From Rhodanobacter sp. C01 (GTDB lineage Bacteria; Pseudomonadota; Gammaproteobacteria; Xanthomonadales; Rhodanobacteraceae), in NCBI RefSeq assembly GCF_002001045.1, contig NZ_MUNR01000014.1, forward strand, positions 372,001 through 436,000: 64,000 bases of DNA. Reading direction: 5' to 3'. This document shows, in pieces, positions 20,481 to 31,698 of the stretch (the stretch's first letter is position 1; each line of letters starts with the position of its first letter). Under the pieces are notes generated by a model. The model was given only the letters and a program-made list of their open reading frames with translations. It was not told the DNA's origin and searched no databases. The position numbers and the translations under genes were made by a program.

Positions 20481-22121
20481 CTAGCTGAGCAGCAAGGTGC
20501 TGTTGTCCGTCTCGGGGGTGACCAGCCGGTCGAGGCCGTGGCTGATGAAGCGGCGCAATGCGGCAGCCGGTCGCCGGTCGCCATGCGGGTTGGACCAGGT
20601 GGCCTGCCGCGCCAGCAGGGCAGCTGCGGCACAGCGGGCCAGGGTGATGGCGAGGGCCCGCGCGCCCGCTTCGAGCGTGTCGCGCGCGGCTGCATGTTGA
20701 TCGAGCCAGCGTGTCGCGGCATCGAGCGTCTGCCGGATCGTGGCCGCCGCATGCATGTCATCGTTGCCGTCCAGCCAGCTGGCACTGGCCGTGCGCAGCG
20801 CGCCGAGGCCGTCGCCTGCCAGCGCGCGCAGGCTGTCCAGCGACAGCACGTTGGTGGTGCCTTCCCAGATCGCATACACCTGCGCATCGCGCAGCAGCTG
20901 CGGCAGGCCGGTGTCCTCGATGTAGCCGGCGCCGCCGAAGCACTCCAGCGCTTCCGAGCACAACTTCACCGCCAGCTTGCCGGTCCACAGCTTGGCCAGC
21001 GGCGTGAGTAGACGCAGCAATGCGGCTTCATGCGGTGCGGCGGCGCCATGCTCGACCCGGCCGAGCAGGTGGGCGACCTCGAAAGCCAGCGCAAACGCAC
21101 CCTCGAACTCGGCCTGCATGTCGGCCAGTGTCTGTGCGTGCAATGGCTGATCGATCAACGGACGGCCAAACGCCTGTCGGCGCGTGGCGTAATCGCGTGC
21201 CAGGCTGATCGCGCGCGCCATGCTGGCGATCGCACAGATCGCGTTCCAGGTGCGCGTGACATTGAGCATCGGTGCCACCTGGCGCACGCCGTGGGCGAGT
21301 TCGCCCAGTGGCCATGCGGGCAGACCGTCCAGATGGATTTCCGCGGTGGGCAGCTCGTGCGTGCCGAGCTTGTCCTTCAGGCGGTCGATCACCAGCTCCG
21401 GCTTGCGTTGTTCGCCGTCCATCGTCTCGACATAGAACAGCGCCAGCGCGGCGGTGCCGGCTCCTGCGCCTTCAGGCCGTGCCAGCGCCAATGCAGCCTC
21501 GCCGACCACCGCCGAGCTGAACCACTTGCGGCCGAACAGTCGCCATTGGCCACTGGCATCCTGCCGTGCCGTGGTTTCGGTGCTGCCCACGTCGGAGCCG
21601 CCGGTGTTCTCGGTCATCCACTGGCCGCTGAGCCAGAAGGTCGCCGCGTCGCGGCTGAGGAAATGCGGCAGCGCTCGATCGATCAGCTCGCGATTGCCGG
21701 ACGCCCTGATCGCGGTGGTGGCGCCATCGGTCATCGCCAGCGGGCAGGTGTAGAACTCGCTGGCCAGGTGATACAGATACACGCGGGAAAATTCTTCCAG
21801 TCGCGCATGCTCGCTGCCGCCGTGACCGGCAGCGAGTACGGCATGCCGCGTGGTGAGCTGCGGGCCTTCCTGCCATGCGGTAGTCAACTCGATCCGGTCG
21901 ACGCGCTGCCCCCAGGCATCCCATTGCGTCAGCAACGGTTTGCGCCGCGTCGTCGTGCACGCCCGGCGCCATGCCATCTGTGCGTAATCACCCAGCGCTT
22001 CGAGATCGGCATTCAGCGCCGCGCGGCGCCCGGCAGGAAGTGCACGGTCCAGCAAGGCCAGCAGCGACCGGTCACCGCGATAGGGGTGAGGCAATTGTGG
22101 TGGATCCTGCAGGAAGGCCAT
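20481..22121 (-). CDS. Acyl-CoA dehydrogenase family protein, AidB-like
   Basis: A 546-aa flavoprotein. It carries MTENTGGSDVGSTET (FAD/substrate loop), NVTRTWNAICA, RRQAFGRPLIDQPLH and the C-terminal ECFGGAGYIEDTGLPQLLRDAQV...IWEGTTNV stretch typical of the AidB branch, which in E. coli is linked to the alkylation response. The catalytic base of classical dehydrogenases cannot be confirmed by eye. ATG 22121 has GGAG seven bases upstream. It is divergent from a thioesterase gene, suggesting acyl-CoA metabolism, but no operon partner is present. Confidence 0.9.
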   Translation of the reverse strand: MAFLQDPPQLPHPYRGDRSLLALLDRALPAGRRAALNADLEALGDYAQMAWRRACTTTRRKPLLTQWDAWGQRVDRIELTTAWQEGPQLTTRHAVLAAGHGGSEHARLEEFSRVYLYHLASEFYTCPLAMTDGATTAIRASGNRELIDRALPHFLSRDAATFWLSGQWMTENTGGSDVGSTETTARQDASGQWRLFGRKWFSSAVVGEAALALARPEGAGAGTAALALFYVETMDGEQRKPELVIDRLKDKLGTHELPTAEIHLDGLPAWPLGELAHGVRQVAPMLNVTRTWNAICAIASMARAISLARDYATRRQAFGRPLIDQPLHAQTLADMQAEFEGAFALAFEVAHLLGRVEHGAAAPHEAALLRLLTPLAKLWTGKLAVKLCSEALECFGGAGYIEDTGLPQLLRDAQVYAIWEGTTNVLSLDSLRALAGDGLGALRTASASWLDGNDDMHAAATIRQTLDAATRWLDQHAAARDTLEAGARALAITLARCAAAALLARQATWSNPHGDRRPAAALRRFISHGLDRLVTPETDNSTLLLS

Positions 22122-22223
22122 GGCGATCTCCATCCAGATTCAAGGTGTCGAGTATAGACACGCGCGCATTCGGCTCGTCGCGCTGGCATCATCGCAGGCT
22201 ATCCGATCAGTGCAGGACGAACG

Positions 22224-23009
22224 ATGCGATTCTCCGAAGCGATGCAGACGGTGACGCGCCACGGCAATCACTGGCAAGCCAGGGTAAGCGAGGACTGGCT
22301 GCAGGGACGCAGCGCGTTTGGCGGACTGCAGGCGGCACTCGCCCTGCGCGCAATGCGTGAACTGGTGCCGGCGGACATGCCGCTGCGCACCCTGCAGGTG
22401 ACTTTCATCGCGCCGGTGCCGCCCGGCAGCGTGGCCATTCGCGCGCAACGTCTGCGCGAAGGCCGCAGTGCGATCCAGGTCGAGGCAAGCCTGTGCGATG
22501 GCGAACAGACGTTGTGTCGTCTGGTGGGCGTATTCGGCAGCGCGCGTCCTTCGGCGCTTGCCTTCCAGCCTGAGCAACCGCCCATCGTGGCCGCGACATC
22601 GAAGGAGCTGCGCTATGTCGTAGGCCAGATGCCTGCCTTCACCCAGCACTTCGGCGCGCGCTGGCTGCGTGGCGACCTGCCATTCAGCGGCGGCCACCAG
22701 CGCGACAGCGTGCTGCAACTTTCCCTGCGCGATGACGGCCAGCCCGACGAAACCCATGTGCTCGCCTTCGCCGACTTTATTCCGCCGATCGCACTGTCGA
22801 TGTTCGGCGTGCCAACCCCTGGCAGTTCGCTCACCTGGATGATCGAGCTGCTGCGTGACCGTTACGACGATCTGGGCATGGATGACTGGCGTGTCGACGC
22901 CCAATTGATCGCCGCGCGCGACGGCTACACCAATCAGAGCGTGATGCTGTGGGGGCCGCACGGTGAGCCCGTAGCCTTGAGTCGGCAGAGCATGGTGGTT
23001 TTTGGGTGA
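22224..23009 (+). CDS. Thioesterase family protein, double hotdog fold
   Basis: A 261-aa protein of the TesB-like/acyl-CoA thioesterase family. An N-terminal hotdog contains AFGGLQAALALRAM (helix with the conserved GG) and LRTLQVTFIAPVPPG; the second half ends with DDWRVDAQLIAARDGYTNQSVMLWGPHGEPVA, the conserved closing strands of the second hotdog. It probably hydrolyses acyl-CoA esters in the cytosol; chain length is not predictable. It stands alone, divergent from the acyl-CoA dehydrogenase. Confidence 0.88.
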   Translation: MRFSEAMQTVTRHGNHWQARVSEDWLQGRSAFGGLQAALALRAMRELVPADMPLRTLQVTFIAPVPPGSVAIRAQRLREGRSAIQVEASLCDGEQTLCRLVGVFGSARPSALAFQPEQPPIVAATSKELRYVVGQMPAFTQHFGARWLRGDLPFSGGHQRDSVLQLSLRDDGQPDETHVLAFADFIPPIALSMFGVPTPGSSLTWMIELLRDRYDDLGMDDWRVDAQLIAARDGYTNQSVMLWGPHGEPVALSRQSMVVFG

Positions 23010-23064
23010 AGGCAGCCGGATGACGGTGCGCAAGGGACTTTAGCTTTGCCGCTACGGCAGCAGG

Positions 23065-24038
<974 letters not shown>

Positions 24039-24106
24039 CTAGTGTAACGAGTGATGCCGCCGATATTGCCCGCCATCTGCACGGCGGCGATCCACGAGGG
24101 ATATTC

Positions 24107-25372
24107 ATGGCCTTGCGTTACGACCGCGATCGCACATCGAGCTTCAGCCGGTTCCTGTGGCAGCGCTTCGTCGACGACAAGTGCTTCGAGACGGCTGGCG
24201 CGCTGTCGTACACCACCCTGGTCTCGCTGGTGCCGCTGATGGTGGCGGCGCTGGCGATGTTCTCGGTGTTTCCGGTATTCGAGAGTGCGCGCGATACCTT
24301 GCTTGATTTCGTGTTCCGCAGCTTCGTGCCGGCCGCCGGCCACCATATCCAGGAGGCACTGAAGGTATTCGCCAGCAATGCCAGCGGGCTGACCGGCATC
24401 AGCATCCTGGTGATGCTGTTCAGCGCCATCTCGATGATGGTCAGCATCGAGGACCGGATGAACCGGATCTGGCGCGTGCAGCGCGCACGAGGCTGGGTTT
24501 CGCGCCTGCTGCTGTATTGGGCAGCGCTGACACTGGGGCCGATCCTGGTGGTTGGTGGACTCGCGGTGAGTTCCTACATCACGGCGCTGCCGTTGCTGCA
24601 GGGCACGACGGTGCAGCTCGGCCTGGGCGGGCGCCTGCTGCGCGTGCTGCCGTTCGTGGTCACCTTCGTCACCTTGTGGCTGTTGTATGTGGTGGTGCCG
24701 AATCGGCGCGTGTCGAAGCGTGACGCCACGATCGGCGCGCTGCTCGGTGCGGTGTTGTTCGAGTTCGCGCGCTGGGGCTTTCGCTGGTTCGTGCACAGCG
24801 CACATACCTACCAGCAGATCTACGGTGCATTGGCGGCGTTGCCGATCTTCCTGCTGTGGATCTACCTGTCGTGGATCATCGTGATCCTTGGCGCCTCGAT
24901 CGCCGCGTCGATTTCCTCCTTCGAATACCAGGCGCCGAACCGTACTCTGCAGGAAGGGTCGGAATTCCTCGGCCTGATGGTGGTACTGCGGCACTTCGTC
25001 GAAGCCCAGCGCGCTGGCACCAGCGTCGATCCGTCGGTCGTGCGCGTGCGCGAACCCTATCTACGCAGCAGTCTGATTGCTGCCTGCTTCGATGACCTGC
25101 AGCGTGCCGAGCTGATCCGGCGTGGCGAGGGCTGCGGCTGGCTGCTCTGCCGCAGTCTCGACAGTACCGATCTGCTGCGCGTCTACGCCCATGCCGGTTA
25201 TCGTCTGCCGCTGCAGCCTGTCGAGGAAGCGACGCAGCTGGGCCTTGATCTTCCTGCCGAACTGATCGACCTGCTTGCCCGGGCCGCCGAGACATTGCGC
25301 GCCCAGTTGGGCATGCGATTACACCGGGCGTTTCCGGCACCGACAACCATAGAATCCGAGGAAACGGCATGA
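24107..25372 (+). CDS. YihY/virulence factor BrkB family membrane protein
   Basis: A 421-aa protein whose N-terminal 285 residues form about six membrane helices of the YihY/BrkB family: AGALSYTTLVSLVPLMVAALAMF at the first helix, SIEDRMNRIWRVQRARGW, VVPNRRVSKRDATIGALLGAVLFE, and YGALAALPIFLLWIYLSW. A cytosolic C-terminal domain of about 130 residues follows. The family was once annotated as RNase BN in error; its role is unknown. GAGGG precedes ATG 24107. It is coupled to the thioredoxin-like gene by ATGA. Confidence 0.92.
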   Translation: MALRYDRDRTSSFSRFLWQRFVDDKCFETAGALSYTTLVSLVPLMVAALAMFSVFPVFESARDTLLDFVFRSFVPAAGHHIQEALKVFASNASGLTGISILVMLFSAISMMVSIEDRMNRIWRVQRARGWVSRLLLYWAALTLGPILVVGGLAVSSYITALPLLQGTTVQLGLGGRLLRVLPFVVTFVTLWLLYVVVPNRRVSKRDATIGALLGAVLFEFARWGFRWFVHSAHTYQQIYGALAALPIFLLWIYLSWIIVILGASIAASISSFEYQAPNRTLQEGSEFLGLMVVLRHFVEAQRAGTSVDPSVVRVREPYLRSSLIAACFDDLQRAELIRRGEGCGWLLCRSLDSTDLLRVYAHAGYRLPLQPVEEATQLGLDLPAELIDLLARAAETLRAQLGMRLHRAFPAPTTIESEETA

Positions 25373-25842
25373 CCCTGTTGAAACCGTTCACCGCGCTGGC
25401 CTTCGTGCTGGCTCTTGCAGCGCCTGCGCATGCCGCGATGCCGGTGCAGCCTTCGCTCAAGATCACCACGCTGGACGGCAAGACCTTCGACCTTGCTGCG
25501 CAGCGCGGCAAGTGGGTGATCGTCAATTTCTGGGCGACCTGGTGCGTGCCGTGCATCAAGGAGATGCCGGACATCTCGCATTTCGTCGCCACCCACAAGA
25601 ACGTCACCGCGATCGGATTGGCGTACGACGACAGCGAGCTGGCCGATATCAAGGCCTTCGTCGCCAAGCATCCGGTGGTGTATCCGATCGCCCAGGTCAC
25701 GCTGGACAAGCCGCCGCAGGATTTCGACGAGCCGCGCGGTCTGCCCACGACGTATCTGATCCGTCCCGACGGCAGGGTGGCCAAGCCGTTCGTCGGTCCG
25801 GTCACTGCCGCCTCGCTGAGTGCGGCCATCAGTCAGCCGTGA
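25369..25842 (+). CDS. TlpA-like periplasmic thioredoxin-fold protein
   Basis: A 157-aa exported thiol-disulfide protein: signal peptide about 1-23, then a thioredoxin fold with the redox centre WCVPC (Cys59, Cys62) in NFWATWCVPC, and the cis-proline loop GLPTTYLI. Pro-Val between the cysteines favours a reducing TlpA/ResA-like role, for example in cytochrome c maturation; this is inference. It is translationally coupled to the YihY-family gene. Confidence 0.92.
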   Translation: MTLLKPFTALAFVLALAAPAHAAMPVQPSLKITTLDGKTFDLAAQRGKWVIVNFWATWCVPCIKEMPDISHFVATHKNVTAIGLAYDDSELADIKAFVAKHPVVYPIAQVTLDKPPQDFDEPRGLPTTYLIRPDGRVAKPFVGPVTAASLSAAISQP

Positions 25843-25855
25843 TGAGCATGCGTTG

Positions 25856-26122
25856 ATGCCGACGGCACGGTTCATCGTCAGCGGCCGCGTGCAGGGTGTG
25901 TTCTATCGCGCCAGCACCCGTGAGCAGGCATTGGTCCTGGTAGTGGCCGGCCATGCGCGGAATCTGCCGGATGGCCGCGTCGAAGTACTGGCCAGCGGGT
26001 CGGCGGATGCGCTGGATACCCTGGAACGCTGGCTGCGGCGAGGGCCGCCGGCAGCCCAGGTGGAAGCCGTAAATCGCGAAGATCTGCCGGAGCAGGAGCT
26101 GCGCGGGTTCCACACCGGTTGA
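25856..26122 (+). CDS. acyP: Acylphosphatase
   Basis: An 88-aa enzyme hydrolysing acyl phosphates. GRVQGVFYR (10-18) supplies catalytic Arg18 and GHARNLPDG (32-40) supplies catalytic Asn36, both at the canonical spacing. The usual C-terminal tail is slightly short. The ATG at 25856 follows the preceding stop by 13 bases with no strong ribosome site, so it may be read by reinitiation after the thioredoxin-like gene. Confidence 0.94.
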   Translation: MPTARFIVSGRVQGVFYRASTREQALVLVVAGHARNLPDGRVEVLASGSADALDTLERWLRRGPPAAQVEAVNREDLPEQELRGFHTG

Positions 26123-26170
26123 GCGCAAGCAGCTCGCTGTGCAGGAAGCCTGCAGCCTGCGAACGGGCTC

Positions 26171-26944
26171 TTACAACGTATCCGGCACCCACAGCGCCTT
26201 GTGGGTGACGTGCTCGAGCAGTGGTTTTCCCTTGAGTGCGGGCAGCTTCACCTTGGCGATCGGCTGATCCTGCAGCGGCAGTTGTTGCAACAGATGCCGG
26301 ATCAGGTTGATCCGGCCCCGCTTCTGGTCGTTGAAATCGACCACGAACCACGGTGCGGTCTTGCTGTGCGTGCGCCTGATCATCGTGTCGCGCAGCTTGC
26401 CGATCTCGGCATATTTCTGCCGTGCTGCCATATCCACCGGCGACAGTTTCCAGCGCTTGAGCGGGTTGTTGGCACGCTCGCTGAAGCGCTCCTCCTGCTC
26501 GGCCTGATCCACCGCAAGCCAGTACTTGAGCAGGATGATGCCGTCGTCGGTGAGCAGTTTCTCGAACGCAGGCACACTATCGAGAAAGGCCTTGTACTGG
26601 GCCGTGCTGCAGAAACCCATTGCCGGTTCCACCACGGCGCGGTTGTACCAGCTGCGGTCGAACAGTGCGAATTCGCCGGCCGACGGCAGGTGCGCCACGT
26701 AACGCTGGAAGTACCACTGTGTGGTTTCTTCCTCGCTGGGCTTTCCAAGCGCGACGATGCGATAGCTGCGTGTATCCAGCACTTCGGTGATGTGCTTGAT
26801 GGTGCCGCCCTTGCCGGCGGTGTCGCGTCCTTCGAAGATCACCAGCAGTCGCTTGCCGCTGCTTTTCAGGAAATACTGCAATCGCACCAGTTCCAGTTGC
26901 AGCTCATCCATCGCCTTGCGGTAGTGCTTGTCCTGCTTGGGCAT
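26171..26944 (-). CDS. ppk2: Polyphosphate kinase 2 (PPK2)
   Basis: A 257-aa single-domain polyphosphate:nucleotide phosphotransferase. Walker A is GRDTAGKGG (39-47), Walker B FDRSWYNRA (95-103), and the lid region includes RERxxNPLKRWKLSP-like sequence (SERANNPLKRWKLSP). The size and lid fit class I PPK2, which makes ADP or GTP from polyphosphate, though nucleotide preference is inferred. It lies 16 bases after the TPR glycosyltransferase gene and is probably cotranscribed with it. Confidence 0.94.
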   Translation of the reverse strand: MPKQDKHYRKAMDELQLELVRLQYFLKSSGKRLLVIFEGRDTAGKGGTIKHITEVLDTRSYRIVALGKPSEEETTQWYFQRYVAHLPSAGEFALFDRSWYNRAVVEPAMGFCSTAQYKAFLDSVPAFEKLLTDDGIILLKYWLAVDQAEQEERFSERANNPLKRWKLSPVDMAARQKYAEIGKLRDTMIRRTHSKTAPWFVVDFNDQKRGRINLIRHLLQQLPLQDQPIAKVKLPALKGKPLLEHVTHKALWVPDTL

Positions 26945-26960
26945 GGCAACCCTCTCCGGT

Positions 26961-29063
26961 TCAGAAGTCGATATCGGCTGGCGGACGGCCGATGCGGTAA
27001 CGGGCGCTCATGGCCCTTGCCGCGCGTTGAAAGTCCGCAGCGAAGTCCTGCATGTCGAATGGCGAGCCGTGTGCATGTTGCCGGGTCAGATGCCTGCGCA
27101 AGGTGACGAGTGCCTCGTGGTTGTTGCCCAGGTGCGTGGCCATGGCAATGAAGGCGTCTTCGTCGCTGGTCACCAGTTCCGGCAGGCCGAGATGATGCAG
27201 CAGGCTGGCGGCGACGCGGCCCGGGAACGTACTGCCGCTGCAGGTGAGCAATGGGCAACCCGCCCACAACGCATCGGACGCCGTGGTGTGGGCACCGTAC
27301 GGCAGTGTGTCGAGGAACAAGTCGACGTGGGCATAGCGCGCCAGATAATCGGCGTGGGGCAGGCGTGGCATGAAGATCAGTCGCTGCGGAGCGATGTCGA
27401 GTGCACTGGCGGCAGCGCGCAGGCGATCTTCGACGCTTTCCGGATCGGCCAGCAGCCACAGGATGCTGTCGGGCACCTGCTGCAGGATCAGCATCATGCG
27501 CGCGAATGCGGCCGGATTGAGTCTGTAACTGCTGTTGAAGCAGGCGAACACTGTGCCGCTTTCGGGTAACCCGCAATCGGTGCGTGAAGGCGTTGGCGCG
27601 AGAACGCGGGTGGTGTCGTTCGGCTGGTAGCAGCGCGGCAGCCTCAGCAGTTTTTCGCTGACGTGGGCACGCAGCTCGTCAGGCAGCACCACCGCGTCTG
27701 CCAACAGGTAGTCCATCCATGGTGCTCCGGATGTACCGGGATAACCCAGCCAGTTCACCTGTATCGGCGCCGGGCGCAATGCGAACAGTCTGGAGTTGTC
27801 CTTGCCGCGGTAGCCGTTGAGGTCGAACAGGATCTCGATGCCGGTTTCGTGGATGCACAGCGCAGTCCCGGCATGATTGAGCGTAGAGACATCGCGCAGC
27901 GTGGCTGCTGCGCCAAGCCGCTGGCGGATACGGTCACCGTCATCGGGTGTGGTGGCGAACAGGTGCAGCTCCAGTCCGCTGCCACTCATCGCTTCGAGCA
28001 GCGCCACCACCTGCCGGCCGACGGCGTGTTCGCCGAAGCCATCGGCGACGAAACCCACGCGGATCGGCGTTTCCGGCGACGGCGTGGCATGGCTGATGGC
28101 CAGCTGTCGGCGCAATGGCGCCATCTGCTTCTCGATCATTGCGGCGAACGTGGTGGCGCAGAGCCGTTGTGCAGCGGCGTCCGCATCCTCGGCGAGAAAA
28201 TGGAAAGGGCTGATGCCGGGCCATTGTTCCGTTACGGCGTCCTGCAGGCGTCTGCTTGATTCATCCAGCCCACGCCAGTCGCACAGGCGGCGCCTGGCGA
28301 ACTGCAGTCGGCTCAGGGCCACGCCAGAGCGGGAGTCCAGAGCGAGCGCACGTGCATAGGCATCGGTGGCGTCAGCAAGGTCGCCAGCCTCATCCAGCAT
28401 GAGACCAGTCTGGCAGGGATATTCGGCGTTTGCCGGTGCCAGCTTTTCGGCCTGCAGCCACGCTTGTGCGGCATCGCGCGGGCGACCTTGTGCGTATCGC
28501 ACACGACCAAGCATGGCATAGGCAGCATCGAACGACGGCATCAGCTGCAGGGCTTCGTGTACATGTACCTCTACTTGTTCCGCGTGGCCCAGCTCGAGTT
28601 CCGCCGCCGCGAGGTTCAGGCGCAGCCCGGGGTGCTCCGACATGCCATGCGTGGCCATCGCGAAGGATTCGCGTGCCTGCGCATGGCGCGCGGCGGCCAT
28701 CAGCGCGATGCCCAGACCGTGCAGAACCGCGGGGTGGCCGGGTGCGCGGCGCAGCGCAGCGCGCAGGCGTTCGATCGCGGCGTCGGCGTCATCGTTTCCT
28801 ACTTCGATGCTGGCCAGGTTGCATTGCACTTCAATGCTGTCCGGTGACAGCTCCTCTGCCTGCTTCAGGATAGCCAGTGCTTCATTGCGGAGCCCCGAGC
28901 GAAGCAGGGCGATACCGTGCAGGCGAGCCAGTTCGTGGTCGTGCGGGAATTGCGCGCGTGCCTGGACGGCAAGAACTACGGCATCGGCATTGGCATCGTG
29001 CTGCAGCAGCTCGATCAGCTGGTTCAGTACGGCGTCGATTCCCCGGGGAAAGGTGGTATTCAT
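26961..29063 (-). CDS. TPR-containing O-GlcNAc transferase-like protein (GT41, SPINDLY type)
   Basis: A 700-aa protein. Residues about 20-260 form tetratricopeptide repeats (for example HPAVLHGLGIALMAAARHAQARE). The C-terminal half (about 330-690) is a GT41-type glycosyltransferase: RVGFVADGFGEHAVGR, EILFDLNGYRGKDNSRLFALRPAPIQVNWLGYPGTSG, a VFACFNSSYRLNP segment, and LFLDTLPYGAHTTASDALWAGCPLLT. These match the OGT catalytic signatures including the nucleotide-sugar Asp/Leu/Pro loop. Targets are unknown. The TPR domain probably recruits protein substrates. No adhesin or flagellin gene is nearby. Confidence 0.9.
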   Translation of the reverse strand: MNTTFPRGIDAVLNQLIELLQHDANADAVVLAVQARAQFPHDHELARLHGIALLRSGLRNEALAILKQAEELSPDSIEVQCNLASIEVGNDDADAAIERLRAALRRAPGHPAVLHGLGIALMAAARHAQARESFAMATHGMSEHPGLRLNLAAAELELGHAEQVEVHVHEALQLMPSFDAAYAMLGRVRYAQGRPRDAAQAWLQAEKLAPANAEYPCQTGLMLDEAGDLADATDAYARALALDSRSGVALSRLQFARRRLCDWRGLDESSRRLQDAVTEQWPGISPFHFLAEDADAAAQRLCATTFAAMIEKQMAPLRRQLAISHATPSPETPIRVGFVADGFGEHAVGRQVVALLEAMSGSGLELHLFATTPDDGDRIRQRLGAAATLRDVSTLNHAGTALCIHETGIEILFDLNGYRGKDNSRLFALRPAPIQVNWLGYPGTSGAPWMDYLLADAVVLPDELRAHVSEKLLRLPRCYQPNDTTRVLAPTPSRTDCGLPESGTVFACFNSSYRLNPAAFARMMLILQQVPDSILWLLADPESVEDRLRAAASALDIAPQRLIFMPRLPHADYLARYAHVDLFLDTLPYGAHTTASDALWAGCPLLTCSGSTFPGRVAASLLHHLGLPELVTSDEDAFIAMATHLGNNHEALVTLRRHLTRQHAHGSPFDMQDFAADFQRAARAMSARYRIGRPPADIDF

Positions 29064-29100
29064 CTGCAGAAACTAACCGACGTTGTGGTGCCTGCCAATC

Positions 29101-30180
<1,080 letters not shown>

Positions 30181-30274
30181 GGCGGCAGGACTGGATGGCG
30201 AGGGACGGAATGAGGCCTGTAGCCTTCATCGTTGTGGACGACGTGGAGTGAGCGGCGGCAGCCAGCCGCTCTCG

Positions 30275-31585
30275 CTATTTGTCCCCGTTTGGGGACCTGT
30301 CCCAGTCGCGTGTCTCGTCTCTCGATCCAGGTTCTTCATCCAGCCCGTACAACCGACCGGCGGCATGCAGCAGGTCGAGGTCACCGCTCAGGGCGGCCTC
30401 GCGCAGGCGGGCGCTGGGGTGGTGCAGCAGCTTGTTGGTCAGCGTGTTGGCGAGGAACGCCAGCGCCTCATCCGCCGGCTTGCCGCGCGCGATCATTGAA
30501 CGGGCCTTGTCCAGCACCTCGTCGCGGTAGATCTCCGCGTGCTGGCGCATGTCGAGTGCGGGATTCTTCAGGGTGAGCGCGCGGCGCCAGGCCATGTAGC
30601 GATCCACTTGCAGGTTGATGATCGCCTCGGCTTCGTTGGCAGCGACTGCGCGCAAACGGCGGTTGTCGTCGATCACCTGACGCAGGTCGTCGATGCCATA
30701 CAGGTATACGTCGGGCAGCTCGCCGACGGCGGCCTCGATGTCACGCGGTACAGCGATGTCGACCATGAACATCGGCTTGCGCCGGCGCGTCGCCATGGCC
30801 TGTTCGACCATGCTGCGGGTGACGATCGGCTGCCGCGCAGCGGTCGATGAGATCACGATGTCGGCTTCGGCCAGATGCTGGGGCAGGTCGGCCAGTGCGA
30901 TGGCATAGCCGCCGTAACGGCCGGCCAGTTCCTGCGCGGCTTCCGGCGTGCGGTTGGCGACGATCAGCCGGCGTGCCTGCTTCTCCGCCAGGTGCCGCGC
31001 GGCCAGTTCGATCGTGTCGCCGGCGCCGATCAGCAGGACGCAGGCCTGCTGGATGTCGGCGAACACCTGCTCGGCCAGTCGTACCGCGGTATATGCGACC
31101 GAGACCGTGTGCGCACCGATGCGGGTATCCGTGCGCACGCGCTTGGCGACCGCAAAGGTGTGTTGCAGCAGGCGGTCCAGTGGCGCCTTCAGCGCCTGCG
31201 CCTCGCGTGCCTGCTGGTAGGCATCCTTCACCTGGCCGAGGATCTGCGGCTCGCCCAACACCATCGAATCCAGTCCGGTGGCGACGCGGAACATGTGGCG
31301 CACGGCATCCTGTTCGTCGTGCCGGTACAGGAACTCGTCCAGCTTGCCAGGGGTCAGATGGTGGTGACGGCTGAGCCACGCTTGCGGGATGTTCTCGGCA
31401 CCGGCGCTCACTCCGACGTAAAGCTCGGTGCGATTGCAGGTAGAGAGGATCATTGCCTCCTCGACGCCGGGCTCGCTGGTCAGTTCGTGCAAGGCAGTGC
31501 CTGCGGCATCCGCATCGAACGCCACTTGTTCGCGCAGGCTGACCGGCGCGGTGAGGTGATTGAGCCCGAGGGCGATCAGCGGCAT
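30275..31585 (-). CDS. hemA: Glutamyl-tRNA reductase
   Basis: A 436-aa enzyme reducing Glu-tRNA to glutamate-1-semialdehyde, the first committed step of C5 tetrapyrrole synthesis. The nucleophile Cys50 is in STCNRTELY; GEPQILGQVKDAY, the NADPH loop LLIGAGDTIEL and a C-terminal dimerisation domain are present. The ATG at 31585 gives the family start MPLIALGLNH. The last codons lie inside a GTCCCC/GGGGAC palindrome (30281-30296), so the terminal RSPNGDK tail is repeat-derived and atypical. The gene is divergent from the TPR lipoprotein gene. Confidence 0.97.
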   Translation of the reverse strand: MPLIALGLNHLTAPVSLREQVAFDADAAGTALHELTSEPGVEEAMILSTCNRTELYVGVSAGAENIPQAWLSRHHHLTPGKLDEFLYRHDEQDAVRHMFRVATGLDSMVLGEPQILGQVKDAYQQAREAQALKAPLDRLLQHTFAVAKRVRTDTRIGAHTVSVAYTAVRLAEQVFADIQQACVLLIGAGDTIELAARHLAEKQARRLIVANRTPEAAQELAGRYGGYAIALADLPQHLAEADIVISSTAARQPIVTRSMVEQAMATRRRKPMFMVDIAVPRDIEAAVGELPDVYLYGIDDLRQVIDDNRRLRAVAANEAEAIINLQVDRYMAWRRALTLKNPALDMRQHAEIYRDEVLDKARSMIARGKPADEALAFLANTLTNKLLHHPSARLREAALSGDLDLLHAAGRLYGLDEEPGSRDETRDWDRSPNGDK

Positions 31586-31698
31586 GGCGTGAGAAGGAAC
31601 ATCCCGGCGGCAGTAGTCGGCGGCGTAGGCTAAGCTTGATGAAGCGACCGATACGGTGGTCGGCGGCGCCAAAACAGGCGAACAGATTGGAGAGTAGT

